Source of the DNA: Ensifer sp. WSM1721
GTDB lineage: Bacteria > Pseudomonadota > Alphaproteobacteria > Rhizobiales > Rhizobiaceae
NCBI RefSeq assembly: GCF_000513895.2
Contig: NZ_CP165783.1
Span: 1,637,393-1,701,392, forward strand
Length of the DNA: 64,000 nucleotides
Direction: 5' to 3'
Position 1 is the first letter of the stretch. Every line of letters begins with the position of its first letter. Of this stretch, positions 45,096-54,177 are shown in pieces. The notes beneath the pieces were generated by a model. The model did not search any database, was not told the origin of the DNA, and saw nothing but the letters and a program-made list of their open reading frames with translations. The translations under genes were made by a program, and so were the position numbers.

Positions 45096-46709
45096 ATGTA
45101 CCGCATCATCCAATCCGTGCTGGTTGCCTTGCTCCTCCTTGCCGCAGTCCCAACCGGGCTCCGAGCGGAGGACGGATTGCGCGACCTGGTGAACGCGCTC
45201 GGGACCGCGAAGCTGTCCGAGATCGACGAGCACATCGCGGCATTGGCGAAGACCGGTGATCCCAAGGTCGTGCCCGTCCTCGAAGCGCTCGGCGAAGGCA
45301 ATCTCTACGCCCGCAAGGCCGATGGCCAGGTGTTTCTGACGAAGGAGAGCGGCTCGAACCTGACGCTTACCGATCCGGTTTCCGGCGAAAGCGCCGGCGA
45401 AGCGCCGAAGGCGTCGCTCTCGAAGGTCAAGGTCAACAACAGCGTGCGCCGCGCGGTGCGCACGGCTCTCGGCAGCCTGACGCTTTTAAGCCCGGACCGC
45501 AACGCGCGCCTCAAGGCCGTGCAATCGGTCCTGCAGTCGCCCAATGCCGACGCGCTCGGCGCAATCGAGAATGCGCTTGCTGCCGAGAAGGACGCCGAGG
45601 TCCGCGCCATGCTCGAACAGGCGCGCGCCACAACCCTCATCATCTCCGATCGGCCGACCGAGGAGAAGAAAGAGGCGGTGCGAACGCTGAAGGAGAACGG
45701 CGGCCGCGAGGCGCTTTCGATTCTTTCATCCGCCCTTGGCTCGGCCGACGAGACCCTCAAGCCGGATATCGAGGCGGCCCTTGCCAGCATCGAGCAGACG
45801 CAGGCGCTCTGGGCGGCCGGCCAGAACGTCTGGTACGGTCTGTCGCTCGGCTCGGTGCTGCTGCTTGCGGCGATCGGCCTTGCCATCACCTTCGGCGTCA
45901 TGGGTATCATCAACATGGCGCATGGGGAGATGGTGATGCTCGGCGCCTACACGACCTTCCTCGTTCAGGAGGTGTTGCGTACATCCTTCCCGGCGCTCTT
46001 CGACTGGTCGCTCGCGATCGCCCTGCCGCTTGCCTTCATCGTCACCGGCGCCGTCGGGCTGGCAATGGAGCGCGGCGTCATCCGCTTCCTTTACGGCCGG
46101 CCGCTCGAAACGCTGCTTGCCACCTGGGGCATATCGCTGATCCTGCAGCAGTCGGTGCGCTCGATCTTCGGGCCGACCAACCGCGAGGTCGGCAACCCGT
46201 CCTGGATGTCCGGCGCCTTCGAGCTCGGCGGCCTGACGATCACCTGGAACCGCCTCTGGATCATCGTCTTCGCGCTCGCCGTCTTCGCCGCGCTGCTCTT
46301 TCTTTTGAAGAAGACGCCGATGGGCCTGCAGATGCGGGCGGTGACGCAGAACCGCCGCATGGCGTCTTCCATGGGCATCCGCACGCCATGGGTCGATGCG
46401 CTGACCTTCGCGCTCGGCTCCGGCATTGCCGGCATGGCTGGCGTCGCGCTCTCGCAGATTGACAACGTCTCGCCCAATCTCGGCCAGGGCTACATTATCG
46501 ACAGCTTCATGGTCGTGGTCTTCGGTGGCGTCGGCAATCTCTGGGGCACGCTCGTCGGGGCCTTCTCGCTCGGCATCCTCAACAAGTTCCTGGAGCCCTA
46601 TGCCGGCGCCGTGCTCGGCAAGATCCTCGTGCTCGTGCTGATCATCCTCTTCATCCAGAGGCGGCCGCGCGGGCTGTTTGCACTTAAGGGCCGGGCGGTG
46701 GAAGCATGA
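45096..46709 (+). CDS. urtB: Urea ABC transporter permease UrtB
   Basis: 537 aa. It has a signal peptide (ends near residue 25, GLRAEDG). Then comes a ~220-residue periplasmic helical extension with HEAT-like pairs that is characteristic of UrtB. From about residue 245 follows a LivH-type permease (SLGSVLLLAAIGLAITFGVMGIINMAHGEMVMLGAY, MGLQMRAVTQNRRMASSMGI). It forms the urea channel with UrtC. Its stop overlaps urtC by 4 nt. Confidence 0.93.
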   Translation: MYRIIQSVLVALLLLAAVPTGLRAEDGLRDLVNALGTAKLSEIDEHIAALAKTGDPKVVPVLEALGEGNLYARKADGQVFLTKESGSNLTLTDPVSGESAGEAPKASLSKVKVNNSVRRAVRTALGSLTLLSPDRNARLKAVQSVLQSPNADALGAIENALAAEKDAEVRAMLEQARATTLIISDRPTEEKKEAVRTLKENGGREALSILSSALGSADETLKPDIEAALASIEQTQALWAAGQNVWYGLSLGSVLLLAAIGLAITFGVMGIINMAHGEMVMLGAYTTFLVQEVLRTSFPALFDWSLAIALPLAFIVTGAVGLAMERGVIRFLYGRPLETLLATWGISLILQQSVRSIFGPTNREVGNPSWMSGAFELGGLTITWNRLWIIVFALAVFAALLFLLKKTPMGLQMRAVTQNRRMASSMGIRTPWVDALTFALGSGIAGMAGVALSQIDNVSPNLGQGYIIDSFMVVVFGGVGNLWGTLVGAFSLGILNKFLEPYAGAVLGKILVLVLIILFIQRRPRGLFALKGRAVEA

Positions 46710-47881
46710 TCACCTCGTTTCTCATCAAATCGGCGGACCGCACCGTCCTGATCGCCGTGGCGATTCTGCTGGGGCTGGCGCTCGTCATTCCGGCACTCAA
46801 CCTCCTGACGGCGCCGGACCATCCGCTGCATGTGCCGACCTATCTCGTCTCGCTCTTCGGCAAGTACCTGACCTATGCGCTTCTGGCGCTGGCGCTCGAT
46901 CTCGTCTGGGGCTTCTGCGGCATCCTCTCGCTCGGGCACGCTGCCTTCTTCGCGCTCGGCGGCTATGCCATGGGCATGTATCTGATGCGCCAGATCGGCG
47001 CGCGCGGCTCCTACGGCAACCCGCTGCTGCCGGACTTCATGGTCTTCCTCAACTGGAAGGAGCTGCCGTGGTTCTGGTACGGCTTCGACATGTTCTGGTT
47101 CGCGGCCCTGATGGTCGTCGTCGTCCCGGGGCTCCTCGCCTTCGTCTTCGGCTGGTTCGCCTTCCGCTCCCGTGTCAACGGCGTCTATCTCTCGATCATC
47201 ACCCAGGCGATGACCTATGCGCTTCTGCTCGCCTTCTTCCGTAACGACATGGGCTTCGGGGGCAATAACGGACTGACGGACTTCAAGGACATCCTCGGCT
47301 TCAACATCCAGGCGGACGGCACGCGCGCCGCGCTCTTTGCGGCATCGGCGTTGGCGCTTGCCCTCTCGCTTGTCATCACCTCGGGCATCGTCCGCTCGAA
47401 ATTCGGCAAGGTGCTGGTGGCGCTGCGCGATGCGGAAAGCCGCACGCGCTTCCTCGGCTACCGCGTCGAGCACATGAAACTCTTCGCCTTTACCGTCTCC
47501 GCCATGATGGCGGGCGTCGCCGGCGCGCTCTATGTGCCGCAGGTCGGCATCATCAATCCGGGCGAGTTCGAGCCCGGCAATTCGATCGAGGTCGTTATCT
47601 GGACCGCGGTCGGCGGCCGCGGCACGCTGATCGGCCCGATCGTCGGCGCCATCCTCGTCAATGGCGGAAAAAGCATCTTCACCGCCGCCTTTCCGGAATT
47701 CTGGCTCTTTGCGCTCGGCGGGCTGTTTGTTCTCGTCACGCTGTTCCTGCCGAAGGGCGTGGTCGGCACCGCGCAGCAATATCTTGCAAAACGGCGTGCC
47801 TTGCGCGCATCCGCCCGCAAGGAAAACGAGAATGACAAAGAGGCGAGCCTGCCGGCCGCCGAATCCATGGCCGCGGAGTGA
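46706..47881 (+). CDS. urtC: Urea ABC transporter permease UrtC
   Basis: 391 aa LivM-type permease with about ten helices. Family blocks are YLTYALLALALDLVWGFCGILSLGHAAFFALGGYAMGMYL, LVALRDAESRTRFLGYRVEHMKLFAF and VVIWTAVGGRGTLIGPIVGA. The C-terminus is a basic cytoplasmic tail. It is coupled to urtB (ATGA) and is followed 6 bp later by urtD. Confidence 0.93.
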   Translation: MITSFLIKSADRTVLIAVAILLGLALVIPALNLLTAPDHPLHVPTYLVSLFGKYLTYALLALALDLVWGFCGILSLGHAAFFALGGYAMGMYLMRQIGARGSYGNPLLPDFMVFLNWKELPWFWYGFDMFWFAALMVVVVPGLLAFVFGWFAFRSRVNGVYLSIITQAMTYALLLAFFRNDMGFGGNNGLTDFKDILGFNIQADGTRAALFAASALALALSLVITSGIVRSKFGKVLVALRDAESRTRFLGYRVEHMKLFAFTVSAMMAGVAGALYVPQVGIINPGEFEPGNSIEVVIWTAVGGRGTLIGPIVGAILVNGGKSIFTAAFPEFWLFALGGLFVLVTLFLPKGVVGTAQQYLAKRRALRASARKENENDKEASLPAAESMAAE

Positions 47882-47887
47882 CCCGTG

Positions 47888-48640
47888 ATGACCGAGAAGA
47901 AACCGAAAAGCCTGCTCTATCTCGACGGGGTCTCCGTCTCCTTTGATGGTTTCAAGGCGCTGAATTCCCTCTCCTTTATCGTCGAGCCGGGGGAACTGCG
48001 CGCCATCATCGGCCCGAACGGCGCCGGCAAGACGACGATGATGGACATCATTACGGGCAAGACGCGGCCGGACGAGGGCGAGGTCTTCTTCAAGGGCGAT
48101 ATCGACCTCACGAAGAAGGACGAGGCGGAGATCGCCCAGCTCGGCATCGGCCGCAAATTCCAGAAGCCGACGGTCTTCGAAAGCCACACCGTCTGGGACA
48201 ATCTGGAGTTGGCGCTCAATCGCAGCCGCGGCGTCTTCGCGACGCTGTTTTATCGCCTGACTGGAGAGGACAAGGACCGCATCGAGGAGATTCTCGCAAC
48301 CGTGCGGTTGACGGCGCGCCGCGATGATCTCGCCGCCAATCTCTCGCACGGGCAGAAGCAATGGCTAGAGATCGGCATGCTGCTCGCACAAGAGCCGGAA
48401 CTCCTGCTCGTCGACGAGCCGGTCGCCGGCATGACCGACGCGGAGACGGCGGAAACCGCGATCCTGCTTAGGGAAATCGCCAAAACCCGCTCGGTCGTCG
48501 TCGTCGAACACGACATGGGCTTCATCCGTGATCTGGGCGTCAAGGTCACCTGCCTTGCGGAAGGATCCGTGCTGGCGGAAGGGTCCATCGACTTCGTCAG
48601 CAACGATCCAAAGGTGATCGAAAACTATCTCGGCCGGTGA
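47888..48640 (+). CDS. urtD: Urea ABC transporter ATP-binding protein UrtD
   Basis: 250 aa LivG-type ATPase. Walker A is GPNGAGKTTM, the signature region is NLSHGQKQWLEIGM (the UrtD form of the C-loop), Walker B is LLLVDEPVAGMTD, and the switch His is in VVEHDMGFI. GTG at 47885 is an alternative start three bases earlier. It acts as a heterodimer with UrtE. Confidence 0.93.
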   Translation: MTEKKPKSLLYLDGVSVSFDGFKALNSLSFIVEPGELRAIIGPNGAGKTTMMDIITGKTRPDEGEVFFKGDIDLTKKDEAEIAQLGIGRKFQKPTVFESHTVWDNLELALNRSRGVFATLFYRLTGEDKDRIEEILATVRLTARRDDLAANLSHGQKQWLEIGMLLAQEPELLLVDEPVAGMTDAETAETAILLREIAKTRSVVVVEHDMGFIRDLGVKVTCLAEGSVLAEGSIDFVSNDPKVIENYLGR

Positions 48641-48656
48641 GCGGGAGGATTAAACG

Positions 48657-49352
48657 ATGTTGAACGTCGAAGACGTCAGCCTGCATTACGGCGCCGCCCA
48701 GGCGCTCCGCAACGTCTCTTTCAAGGCCGAAATGGGCAAGATCACCTGCGTGCTCGGTCGCAATGGCGTCGGCAAGTCGAGCCTTCTTCGGGCAATCACC
48801 GGCCAGCATCCGGTGAGTTCGGGCGCGATCTCCTTCAACGGCGTTTCGCTTGACGGGCTGGCGCCGTTCCGCCGCGCCAAACAGGGCGTCGGCTATGTGC
48901 CGCAGGGCCGCGAAATCTTTCCGCTGCTGACGGTCAAGGAGAATCTCGAGACCGGCTACGCGCCGCTGAAACGCGCCGAGCGATCGATTCCAGAAGACAT
49001 CTTCAGCCTGTTTCCGGTTCTGAAGACCATGCTCGGCCGACGCGGCGGCGATCTATCGGGCGGCCAGCAGCAGCAGCTCGCTATCGCCCGCGCGCTTGTC
49101 ACGCGCCCGAAAATTCTGGTTCTCGATGAGCCGACGGAAGGCATCCAGCCGTCGATCATCAAGGATATCGGCCGCGCGATCAAATATTTGCGGGACTCGA
49201 CCGGCATGGCGATCCTGCTCGTCGAGCAATATCTCGATTTCTGCCGTGAGCTAGCCGATCACGTCTACATCATGGACCGCGGCGCTTTTGTTCATCAAGG
49301 AGCTGCAGAGACGCTCGATACCCCGGAGGCGCGTCGGCATCTGACGGTGTAG
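48657..49352 (+). CDS. urtE: Urea ABC transporter ATP-binding protein UrtE
   Basis: 231 aa LivF-type ATPase. Walker A is GRNGVGKSSL, the signature is LSGGQQQQLAIARAL, Walker B is ILVLDEPTEGIQPS, with VEQYLDF at the switch region. It completes urtABCDE. A GGGAGGA ribosome site precedes the ATG. No terminator with a T-run is visible after the stop. Confidence 0.93.
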   Translation: MLNVEDVSLHYGAAQALRNVSFKAEMGKITCVLGRNGVGKSSLLRAITGQHPVSSGAISFNGVSLDGLAPFRRAKQGVGYVPQGREIFPLLTVKENLETGYAPLKRAERSIPEDIFSLFPVLKTMLGRRGGDLSGGQQQQLAIARALVTRPKILVLDEPTEGIQPSIIKDIGRAIKYLRDSTGMAILLVEQYLDFCRELADHVYIMDRGAFVHQGAAETLDTPEARRHLTV

Positions 49353-49589
49353 CTGGGTTTTCCACAGGGTAGATTATTCTAGCAATTCAGCGGCTTGCAC
49401 CTTCCAGTGAGCATGCCTTGCTGTCGGAGCACGATAAAAAATCCACTGCTTTAATCGATTGTATTTGCCCCCGGCCCGGCTTTGAACCATACTGCCGCTG
49501 CACGTTTTATGAACGCGCATCACAATCCGTTATCGCTGACAGAATTGGCCATTTCGCGTTTCCGGCCTAACCAATCGGAGGAGACCCTA

Positions 49590-49982
49590 ATGACGAATTT
49601 GCTGCCCGCCCTTTATGAAGGGCATGCCCCGATCACCCTCCAGACTCTCTTCAGAGATGCGCTCGAAGCCTACGACGACTGGGACGAAGGAATGCCCGAG
49701 CCGATCGTCTCCTTCGAAGGCAAGGTGCTTCCGATCAGCGATGTCTTCGAGTGGATGAAACCCTGCACCGACATCATGCCCGCCAATATGCTCGGCATCG
49801 TCACCGAACGTCTGACCAAGCCCTGGAACGGCGAGGGCCCGCTCGACGAGATGACCTTCTCCACCGCAGCGCGCGTCATGTCCGTTCTCGTCAGACGCCG
49901 CGTCAGACGCTTCGGCCGCGGCTCGATCAAGGCTTTTGCCGACCGCTTCGGCCAGCCGATGCGCCCCGGACACCAAGGCTGA
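49590..49982 (+). CDS. Protein of unknown function downstream of urtE
   Basis: 130 aa, MTNLLPALYEGHAPITLQTLF and onward. The first part is acidic (EAYDDWDEGMPEPIVSFEG), and the last 40 residues are basic with VRRRVRRFGRGSIKAF. It is soluble, with no signal or membrane helix. A clear GGAGGAG site at 49577-49583 fixes the start. I do not recognise the family. It is 237 bp from urtE and may or may not be part of that operon. Confidence 0.55.
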   Translation: MTNLLPALYEGHAPITLQTLFRDALEAYDDWDEGMPEPIVSFEGKVLPISDVFEWMKPCTDIMPANMLGIVTERLTKPWNGEGPLDEMTFSTAARVMSVLVRRRVRRFGRGSIKAFADRFGQPMRPGHQG

Positions 49983-50259
49983 GCCGAGACCTGCAAAGCA
50001 GCGCTGCGGAGGCTGCGCTGTTTTGCATTCGCGAGGCACGCACGAAGGCCCGGCGCCTGCCGCTTTACATAAGATATTGGTAGGGCTACCATTTCGCTCC
50101 GACGCCCCGGGAGGAGCCTGTCTGGCGTCATTGGACTCGCGTATCGATATGTCGTGCCGGATCGGCGACTGAAGCAAATCTGGTTCCAGAACACTGAGAC
50201 CAGAGGATGCTTCAGAAAGCTCCGGAGCATTCTTCGTGTACGTTTGAATCTCCGGTGCT

Positions 50260-50367
50260 CTACAGCGTCGTGCGTCTTTTCGGACGCACAGGGATGCTGT
50301 AGCGCTTTGAATTTGCTGCATGTTTTTCGTCCTTAAATCGGGTACGATCAAAGCAAACATGCAGTAG
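50260..50367. repeat. Rhizobial palindromic intergenic repeat, copy 1
   Basis: Two hairpins in a row. The first has TACAGCG-type outer arms with TACAGC...GCTGTA and inner GTGCGTC / GACGCAC. The second has outer arms CTGCATGTTT / AAACATGCAG; its inner CCTTAAATCG arm has lost most of its partner here. Copy 2 at 57067 is nearly identical over the whole length. I take it as an interspersed palindromic element of sinorhizobia. Confidence 0.8.
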
Positions 50368-50368
50368 G

Positions 50369-50386
50369 CCGCAGACGTGTCTGCGG
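50369..50386. promoter_or_regulatory. Dyad upstream of the sugar ABC operon
   Basis: CCGCAGAC-GT-GTCTGCGG has perfect 8-bp arms and lies 66 bp before the binding-protein ATG. It directly abuts the end of the repeat element and is absent from the other copies. It could be an operator (the operon ends with a LacI-family gene) or an extra hairpin. Confidence 0.4.
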
Positions 50387-50451
50387 CGAACAATCGATGT
50401 CTGCGCCCTCTTTCGATGCCCTGTCCCAGTAAGATAACGGGAGGGAATTCG

Positions 50452-51576
50452 ATGACCGGAACATTCGTCAGCGGCATTCTCACGGCTGCTGCACTCGCGC
50501 TTCTATCCACCACCGTCCATGCGGAACCTGAAATCGTTAGCGGGCCTTCGGCCGACCCGGATTGCTTCGCACCCTGGTCGTCCGAAACGAAATTCTTCAA
50601 GTTCCCGAAGAAGGAAGGGCCCTATCGGATCGCACTCGCCAACGGCTATATCGCCAACACCTGGCGCATCCAGATGATCCAGACGGCCAAGGCCTATGCC
50701 GCACAGCCGGACATCGCGGCCAAGCTCAAGGAATTCAAGGTCGTCTCGACTGGCGAGGACGTCCCGGCGCAGATCTCGGCGATCAACAACTTCATCGACT
50801 CCGGCTATGACGCGATCATCGTCAATGCCCAGAACCCGACCGCCTTCGGGCCGGTCATCAAACGGGCGAAGGAAGCCGGCGTTGTTCTCGTCGCTTTCGA
50901 CAATATCCTCGACACCGAGGACGCCATCAACGTCAACGTCGACCAGAAAGGCCTCGGCGTGCTTTGGGCCAACTGGCTCGCCAAGCATCTGCCGGAAGGC
51001 GGCAAAATCCTAGAGGTCCGCGGCGTCCCGGGCACCTCTGTCGACACCGACCGGCATAACGGCATCCAGGAGACATTCGCCGCGACAGGCAAGAAGTGGG
51101 AGGTCGTCGAGGTGCTCGGCAAGTGGGACGACCCGACAGCGCAGAAGGCGACGGCCGATGCGATTGCCGTGCACAAGAAGTTCGATGGCATCACCGCGCA
51201 GGGCGGCGATACCGGCGTCGTGCAGGCGATGATCGATGCCGGCCATCCTTTCGTGCCCTTCGGCGGCGAAACCGAGAACGGCTTCCGCAAGTTCTGCGCC
51301 AAGCACTCGGCCGACGGGCTGAAGTGCTCGTCCGCCGGCACCGGCCCCGCCCAGGTTGCCGTCGCCATCAAGACGGCGATTGCGGCCCTCGAGGGTGAGG
51401 TCGTGCCCCAATCGATCAAGCTGCCGCTGGCGATCGTCGAGGATCCGAACTTCAAGGAGGGCCAGGATTATTATCCGGACCAGTCCGACAATTTCTTCGT
51501 CGGCAACGCCTTCCCGACCTGCGACATCAATTTTACCGCCCAGGAGATCATGGGGCAGAGCAAGGAGAACCAGTAG
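50452..51576 (+). CDS. Sugar ABC transporter substrate-binding protein (ribose type)
   Basis: 374 aa periplasmic protein. The signal MTGTFVSGILTAAALALLSTTVHA is followed by a 30-residue Cys-containing lead. The type I binding fold then reads YRIALANGYIANTWRIQMIQTAKAYA, NNFIDSGYDAIIVNAQNP, GVVLVAFDNIL and GITAQGGDTGVVQAM. GGGAGGG supports ATG 50452. It feeds the permease pair at 53197/54174. The sugar or polyol is unknown. Confidence 0.88.
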   Translation: MTGTFVSGILTAAALALLSTTVHAEPEIVSGPSADPDCFAPWSSETKFFKFPKKEGPYRIALANGYIANTWRIQMIQTAKAYAAQPDIAAKLKEFKVVSTGEDVPAQISAINNFIDSGYDAIIVNAQNPTAFGPVIKRAKEAGVVLVAFDNILDTEDAINVNVDQKGLGVLWANWLAKHLPEGGKILEVRGVPGTSVDTDRHNGIQETFAATGKKWEVVEVLGKWDDPTAQKATADAIAVHKKFDGITAQGGDTGVVQAMIDAGHPFVPFGGETENGFRKFCAKHSADGLKCSSAGTGPAQVAVAIKTAIAALEGEVVPQSIKLPLAIVEDPNFKEGQDYYPDQSDNFFVGNAFPTCDINFTAQEIMGQSKENQ

Positions 51577-51652
51577 GTTCCCGTTGAACGACTGAGGCGC
51601 ATGCCGTGTGTGCGCGGCATGCGCCGGCAACCCACGCTCCGAGGCGCGCCTC

Positions 51653-53200
51653 ATGACTGCAGCAGAGACACCGCCGCCGCTCATCCGCATGGAAGGCATA
51701 TCGAAGCGCTATGGCGGCGTCCGCGCGCTGGAGAATGCGCAGTTGGAGGTCTCGCCCGGCCGGATTCACGCGATTCTCGGCGAGAACGGCGCCGGCAAGT
51801 CGACGCTCATCAAGATCATGGCCGGCGTGGTGGCGGCGGACGAAGGCCACATGCTGTTCGACGGTCGCGAAGTGACGTTCCGCTCGCCGGCCGAAGCGGC
51901 GGCAGCGGGGATCGCCTGCGTCTTCCAGGAACTGTCGCTGATTCCAGACCTGAGCGTCGCCGACAACATCGTCATTTCGAATCCGCCCCGCCGTTTCGGC
52001 ATGATCGACCGGCGCGCCCAACGGGCGATCGCGGAGGACGCCCTGGCGCGCGCGGGCGCCGAGGACATCCATCCGCGCGCCGCGGTGAAGGATCTGCCGT
52101 TGTCGCGCCGGCAGATGGTCGAGATCGCCAAGGCGCTTGCCGTAAAGCCGCGCGCGCTCATCCTCGACGAGGCGACCTCGGCGTTAACGGCCGGCGACGT
52201 CGCCAAGGTTTTCGCGGTGCTCAAGCGCCTGCGGGAGGAGGGTCTTGCCCTGCTTTACATCTCGCATCGCATGCATGAGATCGCCGAGCTTGCCGATACC
52301 TGCACGGTGTTCCGCAACGGGCGCAATGTCGCGACCTTCGAGGCCGGGACGCGCAGCAACAGCGAGATCGTCGAAATGATGATCGGGCGCGAATACAGCC
52401 ACGTCTTTCCGCCGAAGGCCATCCGGGCGCCCGAACCCGCAAAGGCGCCGGTGCTCGAATGCCGCAATCTCGGCTGGACCGATCGGCTGCGCGACATTTC
52501 GCTCGAGGTGGGCGAGGGCGAGGTCGTCGGCCTTGGCGGCCTCGAGGGCCAAGGCCAGCGGCTGCTTCTTCTCGCTCTCTTCGGCGTGCTTCGCGGGGTT
52601 ACCGGTTCAGTGCTGATCGACGGAGCGCCCGTGACGATCAGCAGCCCGGCCATGGCGCGCAAAGCGCCCTTCTCCATGGCGCTCATCCCGGAGGACCGCA
52701 AGACGGAGGGATTGATGCTGCCGATGACGGTGCGCGAGAACCTGTCCTTTGCCGCCCTCGACCGTGTCTCGCGGGGCGGCATCATCGACCGGGACGAGGA
52801 GGAGCGCCTGATCGATGACATGGTGCGTCTTCTGGAGATCAAGACCGCCGGCCTCGACGTGCCCGTCGGCGCGCTCTCCGGCGGCAATCAGCAAAAGGTC
52901 GTCATCGCCAAATGGCTGATGCGAACGCCCCGGATCATCCTGCTCAACGACCCGACACGCGGCATCGACGTCGGTACGAAGCAGGAGCTCTATCAATTGC
53001 TGCGGCGGCTGGCGGAGACCGGTGCGGCGATCCTTTTCTATTCGACCGACTACGACGAACTGATCGGCTGCTGCGACCGGGTGCTGGTCCTCTATGACGG
53101 GCGCGTCGTCCGTGAACTCGAGGGCGGTGAGATCACCGAACGGGCACTGATCGCAAGCGCCCTCAACGTCCAGGCAGGGCAGGAGGGGACGGCGGCATGA
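51653..53200 (+). CDS. Sugar ABC transporter ATP-binding protein, duplicated domain
   Basis: 515 aa RbsA/MglA-type protein with two ATPase halves. The first has Walker A GENGAGKST, signature LPLSRRQMVEIAKAL and Walker B LILDEATSAL. The second has a degenerate Walker A (GGLEGQGQRLLL), signature LSGGNQQKVVIAKWL and Walker B ILLNDPTRGID. This asymmetry is normal for the class. It overlaps the first permease by 4 nt. The frame is open further upstream, but ATG 51653 gives the family N-terminus. Confidence 0.9.
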   Translation: MTAAETPPPLIRMEGISKRYGGVRALENAQLEVSPGRIHAILGENGAGKSTLIKIMAGVVAADEGHMLFDGREVTFRSPAEAAAAGIACVFQELSLIPDLSVADNIVISNPPRRFGMIDRRAQRAIAEDALARAGAEDIHPRAAVKDLPLSRRQMVEIAKALAVKPRALILDEATSALTAGDVAKVFAVLKRLREEGLALLYISHRMHEIAELADTCTVFRNGRNVATFEAGTRSNSEIVEMMIGREYSHVFPPKAIRAPEPAKAPVLECRNLGWTDRLRDISLEVGEGEVVGLGGLEGQGQRLLLLALFGVLRGVTGSVLIDGAPVTISSPAMARKAPFSMALIPEDRKTEGLMLPMTVRENLSFAALDRVSRGGIIDRDEEERLIDDMVRLLEIKTAGLDVPVGALSGGNQQKVVIAKWLMRTPRIILLNDPTRGIDVGTKQELYQLLRRLAETGAAILFYSTDYDELIGCCDRVLVLYDGRVVRELEGGEITERALIASALNVQAGQEGTAA

Positions 53201-54177
53201 GCGACTGGCGCTTCTGGCTGAACGAACAGCGCGGCACATTGATGGGGCTTGCGATCTTTCTGGTGATGTTCGTCGTCTATGTCGCCAACCATCCGGCCGG
53301 CTTCACCGCGAATGTCGTCCACACGGCCGCCAACAAGGGCGTGCTGCTTGCCTTTGTCGCCATGGCGCAGGCGCTGGTGGTGATCACCGCCGGCATCGAC
53401 CTGTCGGTCGGCATGATCTTCGTCCTCACCAATTGCCTGGCCTCCTGGATCGTCGTCGGGGCAGCGGTGCCGAGCGCCCTCGGTGTCGTGGCCGTGCTGG
53501 CGGCCGGCATGCTCTGCGGCGCGATCAACGGGCTCCTGGTGATCTACGGCCGTCTGCAGCCGATCGTCGCGACCATCGCCACCGGAGCGGTCTATTTCGG
53601 CCTGGCTCTGTTGTTGAGGCCATTTCCCGGCGGCTCCGTCAACGAGGACCTCGCCGACGCCCTGACAGGACGGCTCTTCGGCATCATCCCGTCGAGCCTT
53701 GTCGCGCTGGCGGCGGTCGTGCTGATCGTCTGGCTGCCCTTCCGGCGCTCGGTCGTCGGCCGGGCGGCCTACGCGGCGGGCTCCTCCGAGCCGGCCGCCT
53801 TCATGTCTGGCATGCCGATCCGGCGCGGCAAGTTCGCAGCCTATCTCCTCGGCGGCTTGCTCGCCGGCATGGGAGGACTGTTCCTTACCTTCTTCACCTA
53901 TACCGGCGAGGCCGCCTATGCCAGCGGCAGCGCCTATACGCTCTGGTCGATAGCCGCCGTCGTCCTCGGCGGCGTGTCGCTCTATGGCGGGCGCGGCAGC
54001 GCCGTCGGGGCGATCTTCGGCGCCTTTGCCGCCCGCACCACCGGCGACATGCTGTTCGCCTTCGACGTCGAGCCGCTCTGGCAGCCCTTGCTCCAGGGGG
54101 TCGTGTTGATGATCGCCGTCAGCATCGGTTCGCTCGCCCTGTTGCGTGTACGAAACCGTCTGGATTGGTTCCGATGA
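53197..54177 (+). CDS. Sugar ABC transporter permease 1 (RbsC-like)
   Basis: 326 aa with about ten helices. Family blocks are QALVVITAGIDLSVGMIFVLTN, INGLLVIYGRLQPIVATIATGAVYFGL, GRAAYAAGSSEPAAFMSGMPIRR and LGGVSLYGGRGSAVGAIFGA. It forms the channel with the next permease, to which it is coupled by ATGA (54174-54177). Confidence 0.9.
   Translation: MSDWRFWLNEQRGTLMGLAIFLVMFVVYVANHPAGFTANVVHTAANKGVLLAFVAMAQALVVITAGIDLSVGMIFVLTNCLASWIVVGAAVPSALGVVAVLAAGMLCGAINGLLVIYGRLQPIVATIATGAVYFGLALLLRPFPGGSVNEDLADALTGRLFGIIPSSLVALAAVVLIVWLPFRRSVVGRAAYAAGSSEPAAFMSGMPIRRGKFAAYLLGGLLAGMGGLFLTFFTYTGEAAYASGSAYTLWSIAAVVLGGVSLYGGRGSAVGAIFGAFAARTTGDMLFAFDVEPLWQPLLQGVVLMIAVSIGSLALLRVRNRLDWFR

Larger units (their letters stand above)
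49983..50451. other. Intergenic region before the sugar ABC operon
   Basis: 469 bp. It contains a palindromic repeat element (50260-50367) and a dyad (50369-50386). The rest, 49983-50259, shows no gene I can support. Confidence 0.4.

Noticed and set aside
46598..48361. 587-codon minus-strand frame opposite urtC/urtD
   Set aside because: Antisense shadow; highly charged, low-complexity translation.
53433..54173. N-terminal extension of the second sugar permease
   Set aside because: It lies wholly inside permease 1 in another frame; the coupled ATG at 54174 gives family length.
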